From: Roseburia sp.
Lineage (GTDB): Bacteria; Bacillota; Clostridia; Lachnospirales; Lachnospiraceae
Length of the DNA: 64,000 nucleotides
Assembly (NCBI GenBank): GCA_023664265.1
Contig: JAMPFV010000012.1
Coordinates: 1-64,000 of the forward strand
Direction of reading: 5' to 3'
Shown piece by piece: positions 36,324-45,589 of this stretch. The notes below the pieces were generated by a model that was not told the origin of the DNA, made no database searches, and worked only from the letters and a program-made list of their open reading frames with translations. How positions within the stretch are numbered: the stretch's first letter is position 1; every line of letters begins with the position of its first letter. The position numbers and the translations under genes are program-made.

Positions 36324-37730
36324 ATGGCGCAGGATATACCAAATAAAAGCTTTGACAGGAGTATGAATCACAATTACATGGTTTTAAGCAGACAGGATTT
36401 CTTCGGAAAAGGGGGAGCCGGAGGCGAGGACTATCGTGTGAGGATGCTCTTGGAAAATCATATTCAGGGACTTTTGCCGGTAACGCACAGAATGGTGGAC
36501 GGGGAGAGCCGATATTATTATGAGATTAATTCCCTGCAATCGTTGGACCGCCTTCTGGATAAAAAGGAAATCGGGTACAGAGAGCTGAGAGCGCTGCTGA
36601 TTGGATGCATCAGCCTCTTTGACCGGCTGGAGGAATATCTGCTGGATGGGAGCCGAATCATTATGAGGGCGGAGTATATTTACATGGATGTGGAGCGTAT
36701 GGAGCCGTATTTTGTGTGTTATCCGGAGTATGACGGAGACGCCCGCGCTTCCTTTATGACGTTTATCGACGAGCTTCTGGTTCGGATAGACCATGCGGAC
36801 GAACAGGCGGTGCTGCTGGGGTATCAGGTATACCGCTACACGCGGAATCCGAACTATGTGCTGAGCGAGATTCGCCGTATGATGGAGCAGATATCGGAGG
36901 AGCCTGTGGGGAGTACGGCGGCGAAAGCGGAGGCGCTGCCCCGCATGGAGCCGCAAGATCCCGTGAAGGTGTATGAGACCTGCTCCGGTAAAGGAACGCC
37001 GGAGTATGGAAGCCTTGGTTGGGAGGAGGAGCTTGCCGTGGAGCCGGCGGAATCGCGGGATTCGGGCGGCAGAATGGATCTGATTGGCGCGGGCGTATGC
37101 GTGTTTATCGCGTTGAGTGTGGCTGCGGTACTTTTGGGTGCGCGGACACTGACGATATCCGGGTTCGGGCGGGAGCAGGAGTTGTGCCTGTACGGTGCGG
37201 TGGCAATGGCGGCAGCCGCCGCAGTGATATTTGTCGTGTGCTTTATAAAGAAAAAGCGCCGCGGGGAAGACACGGAGGAAGCGTATCTGTATCCCCGTGC
37301 GGACGCGGAGGCGTTCCCGGCGGAGCGCTTTATGGACAGAGTATCGGAGAAGGGATTTCCGGAGGCGGGGAGCGCGATGGAGGCCGCGGAGCCGGGAGCC
37401 TGCAACGATACGATTTGTCTCGGAGGCGGCGTGATAGAGGAGCGTGTGCTTCGCGGACGAATACGGGACAGGGAGGTGACGGTTGACCTGAGCCGTCTGC
37501 CGCTGACGGTGGGAAAGCTGGGGAGCTTTGCCGATTATGTGATTAATGACAATACCGTCAGTAAAATGCACGCCCGCTTTGAGGAGCGCGATGGCAGGGT
37601 GTATCTCTGCGATTTGAATTCCACGAACGGAACGGTGAGAAACGGCGTTATGCTGGACATCAACGCGCCCGTTCTTCTGGAGCCCGGAGACAGGCTCCGC
37701 TTCGGTCGGACAAGCTTCACCTATTGTTAA
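36324..37730 (+). CDS. DUF6382 and FHA domain membrane protein
   Basis: This 468-residue protein has an N-terminal DUF6382-like domain (about 1-190), a linker, two TM helices (about 255-310) and a C-terminal FHA domain with the phospho-Thr-binding core (the LGSFADYVINDNTVSKMHARF pattern in part, then LNSTNGTVRNG). It closes many clostridial Tad clusters and is presumed to link phospho-signalling to the pilus; no kinase is encoded here. Confidence 0.83.
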   Translation: MAQDIPNKSFDRSMNHNYMVLSRQDFFGKGGAGGEDYRVRMLLENHIQGLLPVTHRMVDGESRYYYEINSLQSLDRLLDKKEIGYRELRALLIGCISLFDRLEEYLLDGSRIIMRAEYIYMDVERMEPYFVCYPEYDGDARASFMTFIDELLVRIDHADEQAVLLGYQVYRYTRNPNYVLSEIRRMMEQISEEPVGSTAAKAEALPRMEPQDPVKVYETCSGKGTPEYGSLGWEEELAVEPAESRDSGGRMDLIGAGVCVFIALSVAAVLLGARTLTISGFGREQELCLYGAVAMAAAAAVIFVVCFIKKKRRGEDTEEAYLYPRADAEAFPAERFMDRVSEKGFPEAGSAMEAAEPGACNDTICLGGGVIEERVLRGRIRDREVTVDLSRLPLTVGKLGSFADYVINDNTVSKMHARFEERDGRVYLCDLNSTNGTVRNGVMLDINAPVLLEPGDRLRFGRTSFTYC

Positions 37731-37832
37731 AATCGGGTGAAATCGGGTGAAATTGCTCTCGTTTTTTGTTGACTGTATTGCTTATTGATGTTAGGCTAAA
37801 ATAGTACAATCAAAAGAACGGGAGTGATTTGC

Positions 37833-38453
37833 TTGGCGCGTGATGACAGCCGTTGGAAAGACTGCTGTATTACAATCCTTTTTCTGGTATTGAATGTCGG
37901 TGCATATCTCCTCTATACAGCAGCGGGGGAAATCGTGTATAATACAGGTAATCTGAATGCGGCCGCGGTGCTTGAGGACGGGGAATACTACCGGCTGGTG
38001 AGCTGTGTGTTCCTGCACGGGAGCATCGACCACATTATAGGGAACATGATTTTTCTGGCGGCGCTCGGCAAGATGCTGGAGAGCAGAATCGGACATGTCC
38101 GTTTCTTCCTGCTGTATCTGTTTTCGGGTGTGGGCGGCAGCATTTTCTCGCTGGTCTATATGACGGTCAGCATGGCGCCCTATCGCTCTGTCGGCGCGAG
38201 CGGTGCGATTTCGGGACTTATCGGCGCGCTGCTTCTGCTGGTGGTTGTGAATAGCGGAAGATATGAGGGGATATCGCTGCCTCGGATACTGCTTGCGATT
38301 TTCTACATGGTCTATACGGGGCTGCGGTCAGAGACGACGGACAATGCCGCGCATATAGGGGGACTTGTCTGCGGCTTTGTGATCATGTTGGTGATTGAAA
38401 TACACCGGTTGGGCGCGCGAGCGCTTGGGAATGGAGGAAAAGGTGAAGATTAA
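37833..38453 (+). CDS. Rhomboid-family intramembrane serine protease
   Basis: This 206-residue protein has six TM helices with the rhomboid catalytic Ser in VGASGAISGL (about residue 125) and His in AAHIGGLVCGF near residue 177. A HGSIDHIIGNM segment corresponds to the family HxxxN motif. Start TTG 37833, eight bases after GGGAG, is preferred over GTG 37824, which abuts that site. It overlaps the next gene by 11 bases. Confidence 0.9.
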   Translation: MARDDSRWKDCCITILFLVLNVGAYLLYTAAGEIVYNTGNLNAAAVLEDGEYYRLVSCVFLHGSIDHIIGNMIFLAALGKMLESRIGHVRFFLLYLFSGVGGSIFSLVYMTVSMAPYRSVGASGAISGLIGALLLLVVVNSGRYEGISLPRILLAIFYMVYTGLRSETTDNAAHIGGLVCGFVIMLVIEIHRLGARALGNGGKGED

Positions 38454-39429
38454 TATTTATTATGGCGGGCGCGGATTGATCGGAGACCCGACGCTCTATA
38501 TATTGAACAAGATGCAGGAGGTTCTCAAGGAGCTCAATGTGACGATGGAGCGGTATGATCTGTATGAGTATAAGAATAATGTCGTCACCCTGCCGCAGAC
38601 TCTGAAGGACGCGGATGGCGTTATTCTGGCGACCACGGTTGAGTGGTACGGCATCGGGGGATGGATGCAGCTGTTTCTGGATGCCTGCTGGCTGTACGGG
38701 GACAAGGAGAAGATATCCGGCATTTATATGTGCCCGATTGTCATGTCCACCACCTACGGGGAGCGGGATGCGATGGTGCGCCTTACGGATGCTTGGGAAA
38801 TTCTCGGCGGGCTTCCGTGTACCGGAATCTGCGGCTACACGGCGGATGTGTCGGAGCTGGAGCAGAACGCGGGATATGCGCGGGTCATTGAGCGCCGCAC
38901 GGAGGATCTGTACCGTTCCATCAGTCAGAAGATGGCGGTATTTCCATGCAGCAATCAGGCCGTTAAGCAGAAGGTATCCTTTACGCCGAGCCTGAATCTG
39001 ACGCCGCAGGAGGCAGAGCAGCTGTCGGAGCTTGCGAGCAATGATTTGTATGTGCAGAAGCAGAAGGAGGATATTCAGGAGCTTGCGAGCATGTTTAAGG
39101 ATCTGCTCAACGAGGAGGAGCCGGACAGCAACCTGTTCCTACAGGATTTGCGGGAGCATTTTCAGCCGCAGGCGGGCTTTGCGGCGGTCTACAAATTCGT
39201 GCTTCCCGAGGCGAAGATGCCGCTGATCGTCAAGGTGGATTCCGGCGACATGGAGTGCTATTACGGGGACAGCGAGAACGCGGATGTGGAGATGCAGATG
39301 TCCACGGACACGATGAATGAGATTATTCAGGGGCGCATGACCTTTCAGCGCGCCTTTATGGCGGGGGACATGAAAATGAAAGGGGATTTTAAGATCCTCC
39401 GGACCCTGGATATACTTTATGTATTTTAA
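38443..39429 (+). CDS. Flavodoxin-like fold protein with SCP2 domain
   Basis: This 328-residue protein has an N-terminal flavodoxin/NADPH-dependent FMN reductase-like domain (INIYYGGRGLIGDPT, then VILATTVEWYGIGG and MSTTYGERD) and a C-terminal SCP2 sterol-carrier-like domain (about residues 235-328, MECYYGDSENADVEMQM). GTG 38443, five bases after GGAGG, fits best. The fusion is common in Lachnospiraceae; the substrate is unknown. Confidence 0.75.
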   Translation: MKINIYYGGRGLIGDPTLYILNKMQEVLKELNVTMERYDLYEYKNNVVTLPQTLKDADGVILATTVEWYGIGGWMQLFLDACWLYGDKEKISGIYMCPIVMSTTYGERDAMVRLTDAWEILGGLPCTGICGYTADVSELEQNAGYARVIERRTEDLYRSISQKMAVFPCSNQAVKQKVSFTPSLNLTPQEAEQLSELASNDLYVQKQKEDIQELASMFKDLLNEEEPDSNLFLQDLREHFQPQAGFAAVYKFVLPEAKMPLIVKVDSGDMECYYGDSENADVEMQMSTDTMNEIIQGRMTFQRAFMAGDMKMKGDFKILRTLDILYVF

Positions 39430-39456
39430 CATTTTCCGGAAAGGCAGGGTAGGATT

Positions 39457-39873
39457 ATGAGAGATGAGAACTGTATTTTTTGTAAGCTTGCGAACGGGGA
39501 TATTCCGTCGCGGACGATTTATGAGGATGGAGATTTCCGCGTGATTCTGGATATGGCGCCGGCTACGAGGGGGCACGCGCTGATATTGCCGAAGAATCAT
39601 TACAAAAATCTGTATGAGATAGCGGATGACACGGCCGCAAAGGTATTGCCGCTGGCGAAAAGGATGGCGGTGCACATGACGGAAAAGCTTGGCTGTGACG
39701 GATTTAACCTTGTTCAGAATAACAATGAGGTCGCGGGACAGACGGTATTTCATTTTCACATGCATCTGATACCGCGATACAATAATGACAACCGGAGGCT
39801 GGTTATGGAGCCGTGTGAGATGTCCGATGAGGAGCTGGATGCGGTGAGGGACGCTGTTATTCTGCGGGATTAG
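39457..39873 (+). CDS. HIT-family hydrolase
   Basis: This 138-residue histidine-triad protein has the catalytic HFHMHLIPR motif and an N-terminal CIFCK zinc-type knuckle with later His residues. HIT enzymes hydrolyse nucleoside phosphoramidates or dinucleotide polyphosphates. Size and motifs are standard. Confidence 0.93.
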   Translation: MRDENCIFCKLANGDIPSRTIYEDGDFRVILDMAPATRGHALILPKNHYKNLYEIADDTAAKVLPLAKRMAVHMTEKLGCDGFNLVQNNNEVAGQTVFHFHMHLIPRYNNDNRRLVMEPCEMSDEELDAVRDAVILRD

Positions 39874-39890
39874 CGGAATATCCGCGGCAT

Positions 39891-39920
39891 AAAAATGACG
39901 CCGGAGACAGCGTCATTTTT
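39891..39920. terminator. Bidirectional terminator between HIT gene and murG
   Basis: AAAAATGACGC pairs with GCGTCATTTTT (39910-39920). The T-run on one strand and the A-run on the other allow it to stop both convergent transcripts. Confidence 0.88.
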
Positions 39921-40995
39921 TTGTCGCGCGCTCACAGATGCACGCTTCTATCAGGTTGACAATCGTATCAATGGAATTTCTCTGGCTGCTGTTCTGCATC
40001 GCCTCGATATAGGACTGGCGCGTGAAGTACAGCTCGTGCACCTTTTCGGTGAGGGTCACGCCGGTGAGGTAATCCTCATCCGCCACCATGGAGAAGCCCT
40101 GAGCCTCGAAGCTCTTCGCGTTCAAAATCTGGTCGCCGCGGCTGGCATGTGCGGGAAGCGGAATGAGAAGCGCCGGCTTCCGGAGCGCCAACAGCTCACA
40201 GATTGCGTTTGCGCCTGCACGGGATATGACGATATCCGACATTGCGAACAGGTTCTTCAAATCATCCTTCACATATTCAAACTGTCGATAGCCCTCTTTA
40301 TTCAACAGGAGATTGTCAATCTTCTCCTTCCCGCAGATGTGCACAATCTGAAAATCCATCAAAAGCTGCGGGAGCGCTTCGCGGACGAGCTTATTGATGC
40401 CCGCGGCGCCGAGACTCCCTCCGATTACCATGATAACGGGCTTTGCGGTGTTGAATTTGCACATTTCAAGTCCCTTTTCCTTACTGCCGTGAAGCAGCTC
40501 CTGACGGATGGGGGAGCCGGTCAGGACGGCCTTGTCCTGCGGAAGGTTCTGCAGGGTCTCGGGGAAGTTGCAGCATACCTTCGTGGCGACCGGAATGCAC
40601 AGATTGTTTGCAAGCCCGGGCGTCATATCCGATTCGTGGATAATGCAGGGAATCTTCAAGGAGGACGCGGCCCGGACAACCGGCACGCTGACAAACCCGC
40701 CCTTGCTGAAGACGATGTCGGGCTTCAGGGTTTTGAGGATTTTGCGCGCCTCGGCAAAGCCCTTGAGCACGCGGAACGGGTCGCTGAAGTTCTTGGGGTC
40801 AAAGTACCGGCGAAATTTGCCGGTGGCAATGCCGTAATACGGAATGCGAAAATCCTCTATCAGCTTCCTTTCGATGCCTTCGTAGGAGCCGATATAATGA
40901 ATGTCATAGTCCATCTCTTTCAGACGTGGAAAAAGTGCGATGTTTGGCGTCACATGGCCGGCGGAGCCGCCGCCCGTAAAGACAATGCGTTTCAT
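39913..40995 (-). CDS. murG: MurG, lipid II-forming GlcNAc transferase
   Basis: This 360-residue GT28 glycosyltransferase has the N-terminal loop FTGGGSAGHVTPN, the MVIGGSLGAAGIN loop and the C-lobe donor-binding region (VISRAGANAICELLALRKPALLIPLP). It adds GlcNAc to lipid I at the inner membrane face. The start at ATG 40995 follows GGAGG. Unusually for rods it stands alone, outside any mur/fts cluster. Confidence 0.95.
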   Translation of the reverse strand: MKRIVFTGGGSAGHVTPNIALFPRLKEMDYDIHYIGSYEGIERKLIEDFRIPYYGIATGKFRRYFDPKNFSDPFRVLKGFAEARKILKTLKPDIVFSKGGFVSVPVVRAASSLKIPCIIHESDMTPGLANNLCIPVATKVCCNFPETLQNLPQDKAVLTGSPIRQELLHGSKEKGLEMCKFNTAKPVIMVIGGSLGAAGINKLVREALPQLLMDFQIVHICGKEKIDNLLLNKEGYRQFEYVKDDLKNLFAMSDIVISRAGANAICELLALRKPALLIPLPAHASRGDQILNAKSFEAQGFSMVADEDYLTGVTLTEKVHELYFTRQSYIEAMQNSSQRNSIDTIVNLIEACICERATKK

Positions 40996-41058
40996 ATGCA
41001 AAAGCCTCCGATTCTTTAAGTTATAATATGTGAAGCAGCAGCGAACGTGTCAGCTGTA

Positions 41059-41304
41059 CTACTGCGCCGCCTTATAGGCCTCCAGCGCCGTGGCGAGCTG
41101 GTCGGGACAAGAGGTATTTTTCATGCCGCATTTGATACCCTTTAATCTGCTTATCGCATCATCAATCCGCATACCTCTTACAAGACTTGAAATGCCCTTG
41201 AGATTGCCGTTGCAACCGCCCGTAAAGGCGACGGAGCGGATAATATCGCCGTCGATTTCAATGTCTATCAGGGAAGAACAGGTTCCGTTTGTTTTGTATT
41301 GCAT
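41059..41304 (-). CDS. TSCPD domain protein
   Basis: This 81-residue protein matches the TIGR03905/TSCPD family: a TGGCNGNLKGIS segment and the C-terminal TSCPDQLA signature. Members are small redox or metal-binding proteins related to a C-terminal domain of class II ribonucleotide reductases. The start is ATG 41304 with AGGAG nine bases upstream. Confidence 0.85.
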   Translation of the reverse strand: MQYKTNGTCSSLIDIEIDGDIIRSVAFTGGCNGNLKGISSLVRGMRIDDAISRLKGIKCGMKNTSCPDQLATALEAYKAAQ

Positions 41305-41390
41305 AAATAACTTTCTCCTTTGTGATATTTTATTATGCACAGGTCCGCATAAGGAATTGTGCCGCTTTGCGGCATGCGAACCGCGCAGGG

Positions 41391-41424
41391 TCAAATACCC
41401 CGCTCCTTGGGGCGGGATTTTTGA
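41391..41424. repeat. Structured palindromic element upstream of TSCPD gene
   Basis: TCAAA-N3-CCCGC ... GCGGG-N2-TTTGA-like pairing makes a strong hairpin at 41391-41424, with further small stems (GCCGC/GCGGC near 41361-41373) toward the gene. It may be a leader RNA of the TSCPD gene or one copy of a dispersed intergenic palindromic repeat. A search of the genome would decide. Confidence 0.4.
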
Positions 41425-41475
41425 CTATACAAAGATTTTATCAGCCAAACGAATGTAAGTCAACCGTTCGCGGGA

Positions 41476-42354
41476 TTATTCGGAGGGATTTACATGCACC
41501 ATGATATGCTTTACCTTGGAGAAATTCCGCTCAATGGAGTCATGGACGCTCTCCGCGATGGAATGCGCCTCGCGCAGCGTCCCGTTCCCGTCGGCGGTGA
41601 TTTCGATGTCCACATATATTCTGTTTCCGAAGACGCGGGTGCGCAGCAGATCCACGCCGAGAACGCCGGCTTGTGAAAGCGCGCAGCTGCGCAGTTCATT
41701 CTCCATGGCCTCGTCGCAGGCCTTATCGACCATCTTATCAATGGCGTCCTTGAAAATCTCGTAGGCGGCCTTTCCAATAAAGAAGCAGATGACAAGGCTT
41801 GCGCCGGCGTCCATTACGGGGAAGCCGAGCCGCGCGCCGGCGATACCGATAAACGCGCCGATGGAGGAGAGCGCGTCCGAGCGGTGGTGCCACGCGTCCG
41901 CCATGAGCGCGCCGGAATCGTATTTCTTCGCGTAAAGGGCGGTGTATCGGAACAGGCCCTCTTTCACGGCGATGGACACGAGCGCGGCGACGAGCGCAAA
42001 GCTCCCGGGGATAATGAGGTCGTCGTATTTCCCGGAAAGGATTTTCAGGGCGGCGGAGTATCCGATGCCGATTCCCGTAATCGCGAGAATCGTCGCAAGG
42101 ACAATCGCGGAGACGCACTCCATCCGCTCATGCCCGTAGGGATGCTCCTTGTCGGAGGCTTTGTTTGAGACCTTGATTCCCACAATGACGATCAAGGTGC
42201 TGAAGACGTCGGAGGCGGAGTGGATGGCGTCGCTGACCATGGCGCCGGAGTGGGCGGCAAGACCGGCGGCGAGCTTAAATACGGACAGAATCAGATTCGC
42301 GGCAATGCTCACAAAGGATACCTTCATTGCCACCTGTTCAAAAGCGTTTTTCAT
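41476..42354 (-). CDS. Cation diffusion facilitator (metal exporter)
   Basis: This 292-residue CDF transporter has six TM helices. Metal-site residues are visible: HSASDV in TM2 and HHRSDALSS in TM5, with PYGHERME between. A C-terminal cytoplasmic domain (about 210-290) has the HIMVHVNP end. It exports divalent metal by proton exchange. The long leader upstream carries a probable NiCo riboswitch, so Co2+ or Ni2+ is the likely substrate. Confidence 0.93.
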   Translation of the reverse strand: MKNAFEQVAMKVSFVSIAANLILSVFKLAAGLAAHSGAMVSDAIHSASDVFSTLIVIVGIKVSNKASDKEHPYGHERMECVSAIVLATILAITGIGIGYSAALKILSGKYDDLIIPGSFALVAALVSIAVKEGLFRYTALYAKKYDSGALMADAWHHRSDALSSIGAFIGIAGARLGFPVMDAGASLVICFFIGKAAYEIFKDAIDKMVDKACDEAMENELRSCALSQAGVLGVDLLRTRVFGNRIYVDIEITADGNGTLREAHSIAESVHDSIERNFSKVKHIMVHVNPSE

Positions 42355-42387
42355 AGAGATTCCCCCTCAAAACAAATACTTCGCTCA

Positions 42388-42433
42388 AAAAGAAACACCC
42401 GCGGATTCAGTAATGGCAGCTACTGTCCCGCGG
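42388..42433 (-). terminator. Riboswitch expression-platform terminator
   Basis: On the minus strand CCGCGG-N2-CAGTA pairs with TACTG-N2-CCGCGG, followed by GTGTTTCTTTTT. Its loop contains the 3' P1 strand of the upstream aptamer (CTGCC), so aptamer folding and terminator folding exclude each other, as expected for an ON switch. Confidence 0.7.
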
Positions 42434-42510
42434 ATGTGATACGCTATCCACTGTCGCGCTTGCGACCCGGCTCCACGGACGACGCCCTGACGGCGGTCCC
42501 GGCCTGCTCA
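42413..42510 (-). ncRNA. Probable NiCo (czcD) riboswitch
   Basis: In the leader of the CDF exporter, the minus strand can fold into a four-way junction. P1 is GCAG/CTGC (42504-42507 with 42415-42419). P2 is GGGAC-CGCC/GGGCG-GTCC (about 42477-42500). P3 is GTCGC/GCGAC (42453-42466). P4 is GTGGATA/TATCAC (42436-42451). It contains CGGGAC and GCGGGACAG elements like those of NiCo riboswitches, which sense Co2+/Ni2+ and turn on CDF genes. The match is by structure and context; a covariance search was not possible. Confidence 0.62.
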
Positions 42511-42734
42511 GATGGTAAGGTATTATCAGTAATATAGCATAATTATATGCATATTTCAACAAAAAAGTTCCTGTGCCGGCGGCGCGGAGCATAAACCGTC
42601 GAAAAGCTCCGATACGGCGCATAAACAGGGAGAATTTGACGAACGATTCTGCCGCGAAGCGTCTTGTGGGAGAGAAATGAAATGAGTATACTAAAGATAA
42701 CACTTATTAAATATACGATAGGGAGAGATGGATT

Positions 42735-43439
42735 ATGACAAATGGAATTATCGGTTATTTTGACCACTCGTTCATATTGGTGCTGACGATTATCTTCATG
42801 GCAATCGGAGTGCTCTACCAGATTATTATCGGGGTGCTTTATCAGCGCATGATACATGCGACGGACACGCTTTCCGGCGTGGAGGACAAGCTGCTCAGCC
42901 AATGCAAGGAGCGCTTTGTGAACTGCTATAAGCTCAACGGCGGCGTGCCGAACATATCGGTCTTTGTGGACAAGTTTATCAACCGCATCCGGTTTATGGG
43001 AATGGGGATCAGCTTTATGAAGCACCTATCCGGACAGCTGATGCTGGCGGGCGTCTTCGTGGCGGGCTTTGGCGTGTGCAAGGGCATTGTCGAGGGACAA
43101 AGCTTTGTGGAGCTGCTGCCGTTTTACATTATCAGCCTTTTCGGGATTTACCTGTATCTGAGCATTGTCTCCATTGTGGACATGCCCGCCCGCAGACAGA
43201 TGCTCAAGACCAACCTCACCGATTATCTGGAAAACACGGTGGCGCAGCGGCTGGAGCATGGCATTATGGAGAAAGAAAAGCTTTTGTGGGAGCTTGCGCA
43301 GGAGAAGAGCGCAAAGGCGGAGGAAGAGGAGAAAGAGACGGACGCGGCTGCCGCAACGGAGGAGAAAGCGGGCTTTTCGCAGGAGGACGCCGCGGAGCTG
43401 GAGGCGCTGCTTCGCAGTTTTATAGGAAACAAGGCATAA
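42735..43439 (+). CDS. Conserved membrane protein with coiled-coil tail
   Basis: This 234-residue protein has a long N-terminal hydrophobic segment (about 13-38), TM helices near 100-118 and 122-145, and a cytoplasmic C-terminal tail of about 75 residues that is Glu/Lys/Ala rich and probably a coiled coil. I do not recognise a family with an assigned function. The gene has GGGAGAG before its ATG and lies just upstream of pgi. Confidence 0.6.
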   Translation: MTNGIIGYFDHSFILVLTIIFMAIGVLYQIIIGVLYQRMIHATDTLSGVEDKLLSQCKERFVNCYKLNGGVPNISVFVDKFINRIRFMGMGISFMKHLSGQLMLAGVFVAGFGVCKGIVEGQSFVELLPFYIISLFGIYLYLSIVSIVDMPARRQMLKTNLTDYLENTVAQRLEHGIMEKEKLLWELAQEKSAKAEEEEKETDAAAATEEKAGFSQEDAAELEALLRSFIGNKA

Positions 43440-43527
43440 GCGATTGATTTATAAGGAAAGTTTTGCTAAAATATGGAGTAGCGATACAGAACGGCAAAAT
43501 CTATCAAAACAGAAAAGGAGAGAACAA

Positions 43528-44874
43528 ATGAGTAAGGTAACGTTTGACTATTCAAAGGCATCACAGTTTATCAGCGGGCATGAAGTCGAGTCCATGAAAA
43601 AGCTGACGCTCGACGCAAAGGACGTTCTTCTGAGCAAGAGCGGCGCGGGCAATGATTTTCTGGGCTGGATTGATTTACCCGTGGATTACGACAAGGAGGA
43701 GTTTGCCAGAATCAAGGAGGCGGCCAAGCGGATTCAGAGCGACAGCGAGGTGCTGCTGGTAATCGGCATCGGCGGCTCTTATCTGGGCGCGCGGGCGGCG
43801 GTGGAGTTCCTGCGCCACAGCTTCTACAATATGGTGGACAAGAGCATCCGCAAGACGCCGGAGATTTACTTTGTCGGCAATTCCATCAGCTCTACCTACA
43901 TCAAGCATTTAATTGACGTGATCGGCGACAGGGATTTCTCCATCAATATGATCAGCAAGTCCGGCACGACGACGGAGCCGGCGATTGCGTTCCGTGTATT
44001 TAAGGAAATGATGGAGAAGAAGTACGGCAAGGAGGGCGCGGCGAAGCGGATTTACGCGACGACGGATAAGGCGAAGGGCTCGCTCAAGAACCTTGCGACG
44101 GAGGAGGGCTATGAGACCTTTGTGGTGCCCGACGACGTGGGCGGACGCTTCTCCGTGCTGACGGCGGTCGGTCTGCTTCCGATAGCGGTCAGCGGCGCGG
44201 ACATCGACAAGCTTATGGAGGGTGCGGCGAGCGGCAGAAAGCGCGCGCTGGAGCTTCCGTTTGAGGAGAACGACGCGATGCAGTACGCGGCGGTTCGCAA
44301 CATCCTGCTGAGAAAGGGCAAGGCGGTGGAAATCCTCTGCAATTACGAGCCGAGCGCGCACTATGTCTCCGAGTGGTGGAAGCAGCTCTTCGGCGAGTCC
44401 GAGGGCAAGGATCAGAAGGGTCTGTTCCCCGCAAGCGTTGACCTCACCACGGATTTGCATTCCATGGGGCAGTTTATTCAGGACGGCGCGCGCATCATGT
44501 TCGAGACGGTCTTGAATATCGAGCAGTCGAGGGAGGAGCTGGTGATCGGAACGGAGCCGGTGGACCTTGACGGGCTGAACTATCTTGCGGGCAAGACGGT
44601 GGACTTCGTCAACAAGAGCGCGATGAACGGCACCGTGCTCGCGCACACGGACGGACAGGTGCCGAACCTTATGGTGAACGTGCCGGAGGTCAATGAGTTC
44701 TATCTGGGCGAGCTGTTCTACTTCTTCGAGTTTGCGTGCGGCCTGAGCGGATACCTGCTCGGCGTCAACCCGTTCAACCAGCCGGGCGTTGAGAGCTACA
44801 AGAAGAACATGTTCGCGCTGCTCGGCAAGCCGGGCTATGAGGAGGCCAGAGAGGCGCTGCTCAAGCGGCTGTAA
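43528..44874 (+). CDS. pgi: Glucose-6-phosphate isomerase
   Basis: This 448-residue enzyme interconverts glucose 6-phosphate and fructose 6-phosphate. Two SIS domains are visible: [22 protein letters not shown], and the signature [12 protein letters not shown]; the [18 protein letters not shown] segment gives the second family signature. The length suits the short bacterial form. The start is ATG 43528 after AAAGGAGA; the frame extends to 43444 without a ribosome site. Confidence 0.96.
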   Translation: MSKVTFDYSKASQFISGHEVESMKKLTLDAKDVLLSKSGAGNDFLGWIDLPVDYDKEEFARIKEAAKRIQSDSEVLLVIGIGGSYLGARAAVEFLRHSFYNMVDKSIRKTPEIYFVGNSISSTYIKHLIDVIGDRDFSINMISKSGTTTEPAIAFRVFKEMMEKKYGKEGAAKRIYATTDKAKGSLKNLATEEGYETFVVPDDVGGRFSVLTAVGLLPIAVSGADIDKLMEGAASGRKRALELPFEENDAMQYAAVRNILLRKGKAVEILCNYEPSAHYVSEWWKQLFGESEGKDQKGLFPASVDLTTDLHSMGQFIQDGARIMFETVLNIEQSREELVIGTEPVDLDGLNYLAGKTVDFVNKSAMNGTVLAHTDGQVPNLMVNVPEVNEFYLGELFYFFEFACGLSGYLLGVNPFNQPGVESYKKNMFALLGKPGYEEAREALLKRL

Positions 44875-44910
44875 GAAAAGATTTAGAATAAAAAAGGCTG
44901 TAAAATAAGA

Positions 44911-44955
44911 AAAAGGGTGTAAGCTTTGATATGGTGCCAGAGCTCACACCCTTTT
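44911..44955. terminator. Bidirectional terminator after pgi
   Basis: AAAAGGGTGT-A-AGCT pairs with AGCT-C-ACACCCTTTT (44941-44955). It can serve both pgi and the convergent XRE regulator gene. Confidence 0.88.
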
Positions 44956-44971
44956 GATTCTGTCAATATAT

Positions 44972-45394
44972 TCAGCACAGCCCCTTCTCTCTTGCGCCCG
45001 GCCGGCTGCCGCGTCTGCACTTAATCCTCATAAATTCCAATATATCCGCGCGGTCCCTGTCGTCCAACAGGCGGTAGCAGCGCAGAAGCTCATTTTCCTC
45101 CTCAAGAGAGACTTCCCTGTGGGACGGCCCTCCGGACGAGTAGGAGAGGGAAACGGTCTCATATTCGGAATCGGCCTCCTCGTTTTTTACGGCCAGTTCG
45201 AGAAACGCGTCCGCCGATATCTGATACAGCTTTGCGAGATGATAAAGCGAATCAATGGGCGGTACGATGCGTCCGGTCTCATAGTGCGAATAGGTCTGCC
45301 GGATAATATTCAGCTTGGAGGCGACAAATTCCTGAGAATAGCCGTTTTGCTTTCTGAGCGTTCTCAGATAGGCGCCGAGTAAATTATCAGCCAC
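44972..45394 (-). CDS. XRE-family transcriptional regulator
   Basis: This 140-residue protein has an N-terminal HTH_3 domain (LRTLRKQNGYSQEFVASKL, then a QTYSHYETGRIVPP recognition segment) and a C-terminal Glu-rich helical part ending in Arg/Lys-rich sequence. GTG 45394 follows GGGAG. It is divergent from the secreted-protein gene at 45676. The shared intergenic region contains five ATAGCG boxes, its probable binding sites. Confidence 0.88.
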   Translation of the reverse strand: MADNLLGAYLRTLRKQNGYSQEFVASKLNIIRQTYSHYETGRIVPPIDSLYHLAKLYQISADAFLELAVKNEEADSEYETVSLSYSSGGPSHREVSLEEENELLRCYRLLDDRDRADILEFMRIKCRRGSRPGAREKGLC

Positions 45395-45433
45395 AAAGCC
45401 CACTCCCTTCAGATGAAATATAGTATAACCAGT

Positions 45434-45588
45434 ATAGCGAATAATCATAGCCAAAAGGCTTGTTAAAATAGCGTATAAGATATTATAAATAGCGTTTGAG
45501 CATGAAACAAAAATTCAAAAAGATGGCCTGATAAAAAATTTTTGAAGAAAAGCTATTGAAAATAGCGATAAAACTAGTTATAATAGCG
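45434..45588 (+). promoter_or_regulatory. ATAGCG operator boxes around a SigA promoter
   Basis: Five ATAGCG hexamers occur at 45434, 45468, 45489, 45562 and 45583. Two pairs are exactly 21 bp apart and lie in a degenerate 30-bp repeat. The distal pair brackets the spacer of a consensus promoter, TTGAAA (45556-45561) -17 bp- TATAAT (45579-45584), which drives the gene at 45676. The arrangement suits repression by the divergently encoded XRE protein. Confidence 0.65.
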
Positions 45589-45589
45589 A

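Noticed and set aside
39895..41019. 374-codon plus-strand frame opposite murG
   Set aside because: It is antisense to an unambiguous MurG and begins inside a terminator.
42592..42618. TAAA followed by CCGATA before the membrane-protein gene, resembling a sigma-28 promoter
   Set aside because: The spacer is only 13 bp, too short for sigma-28, and the downstream gene is not flagellar.
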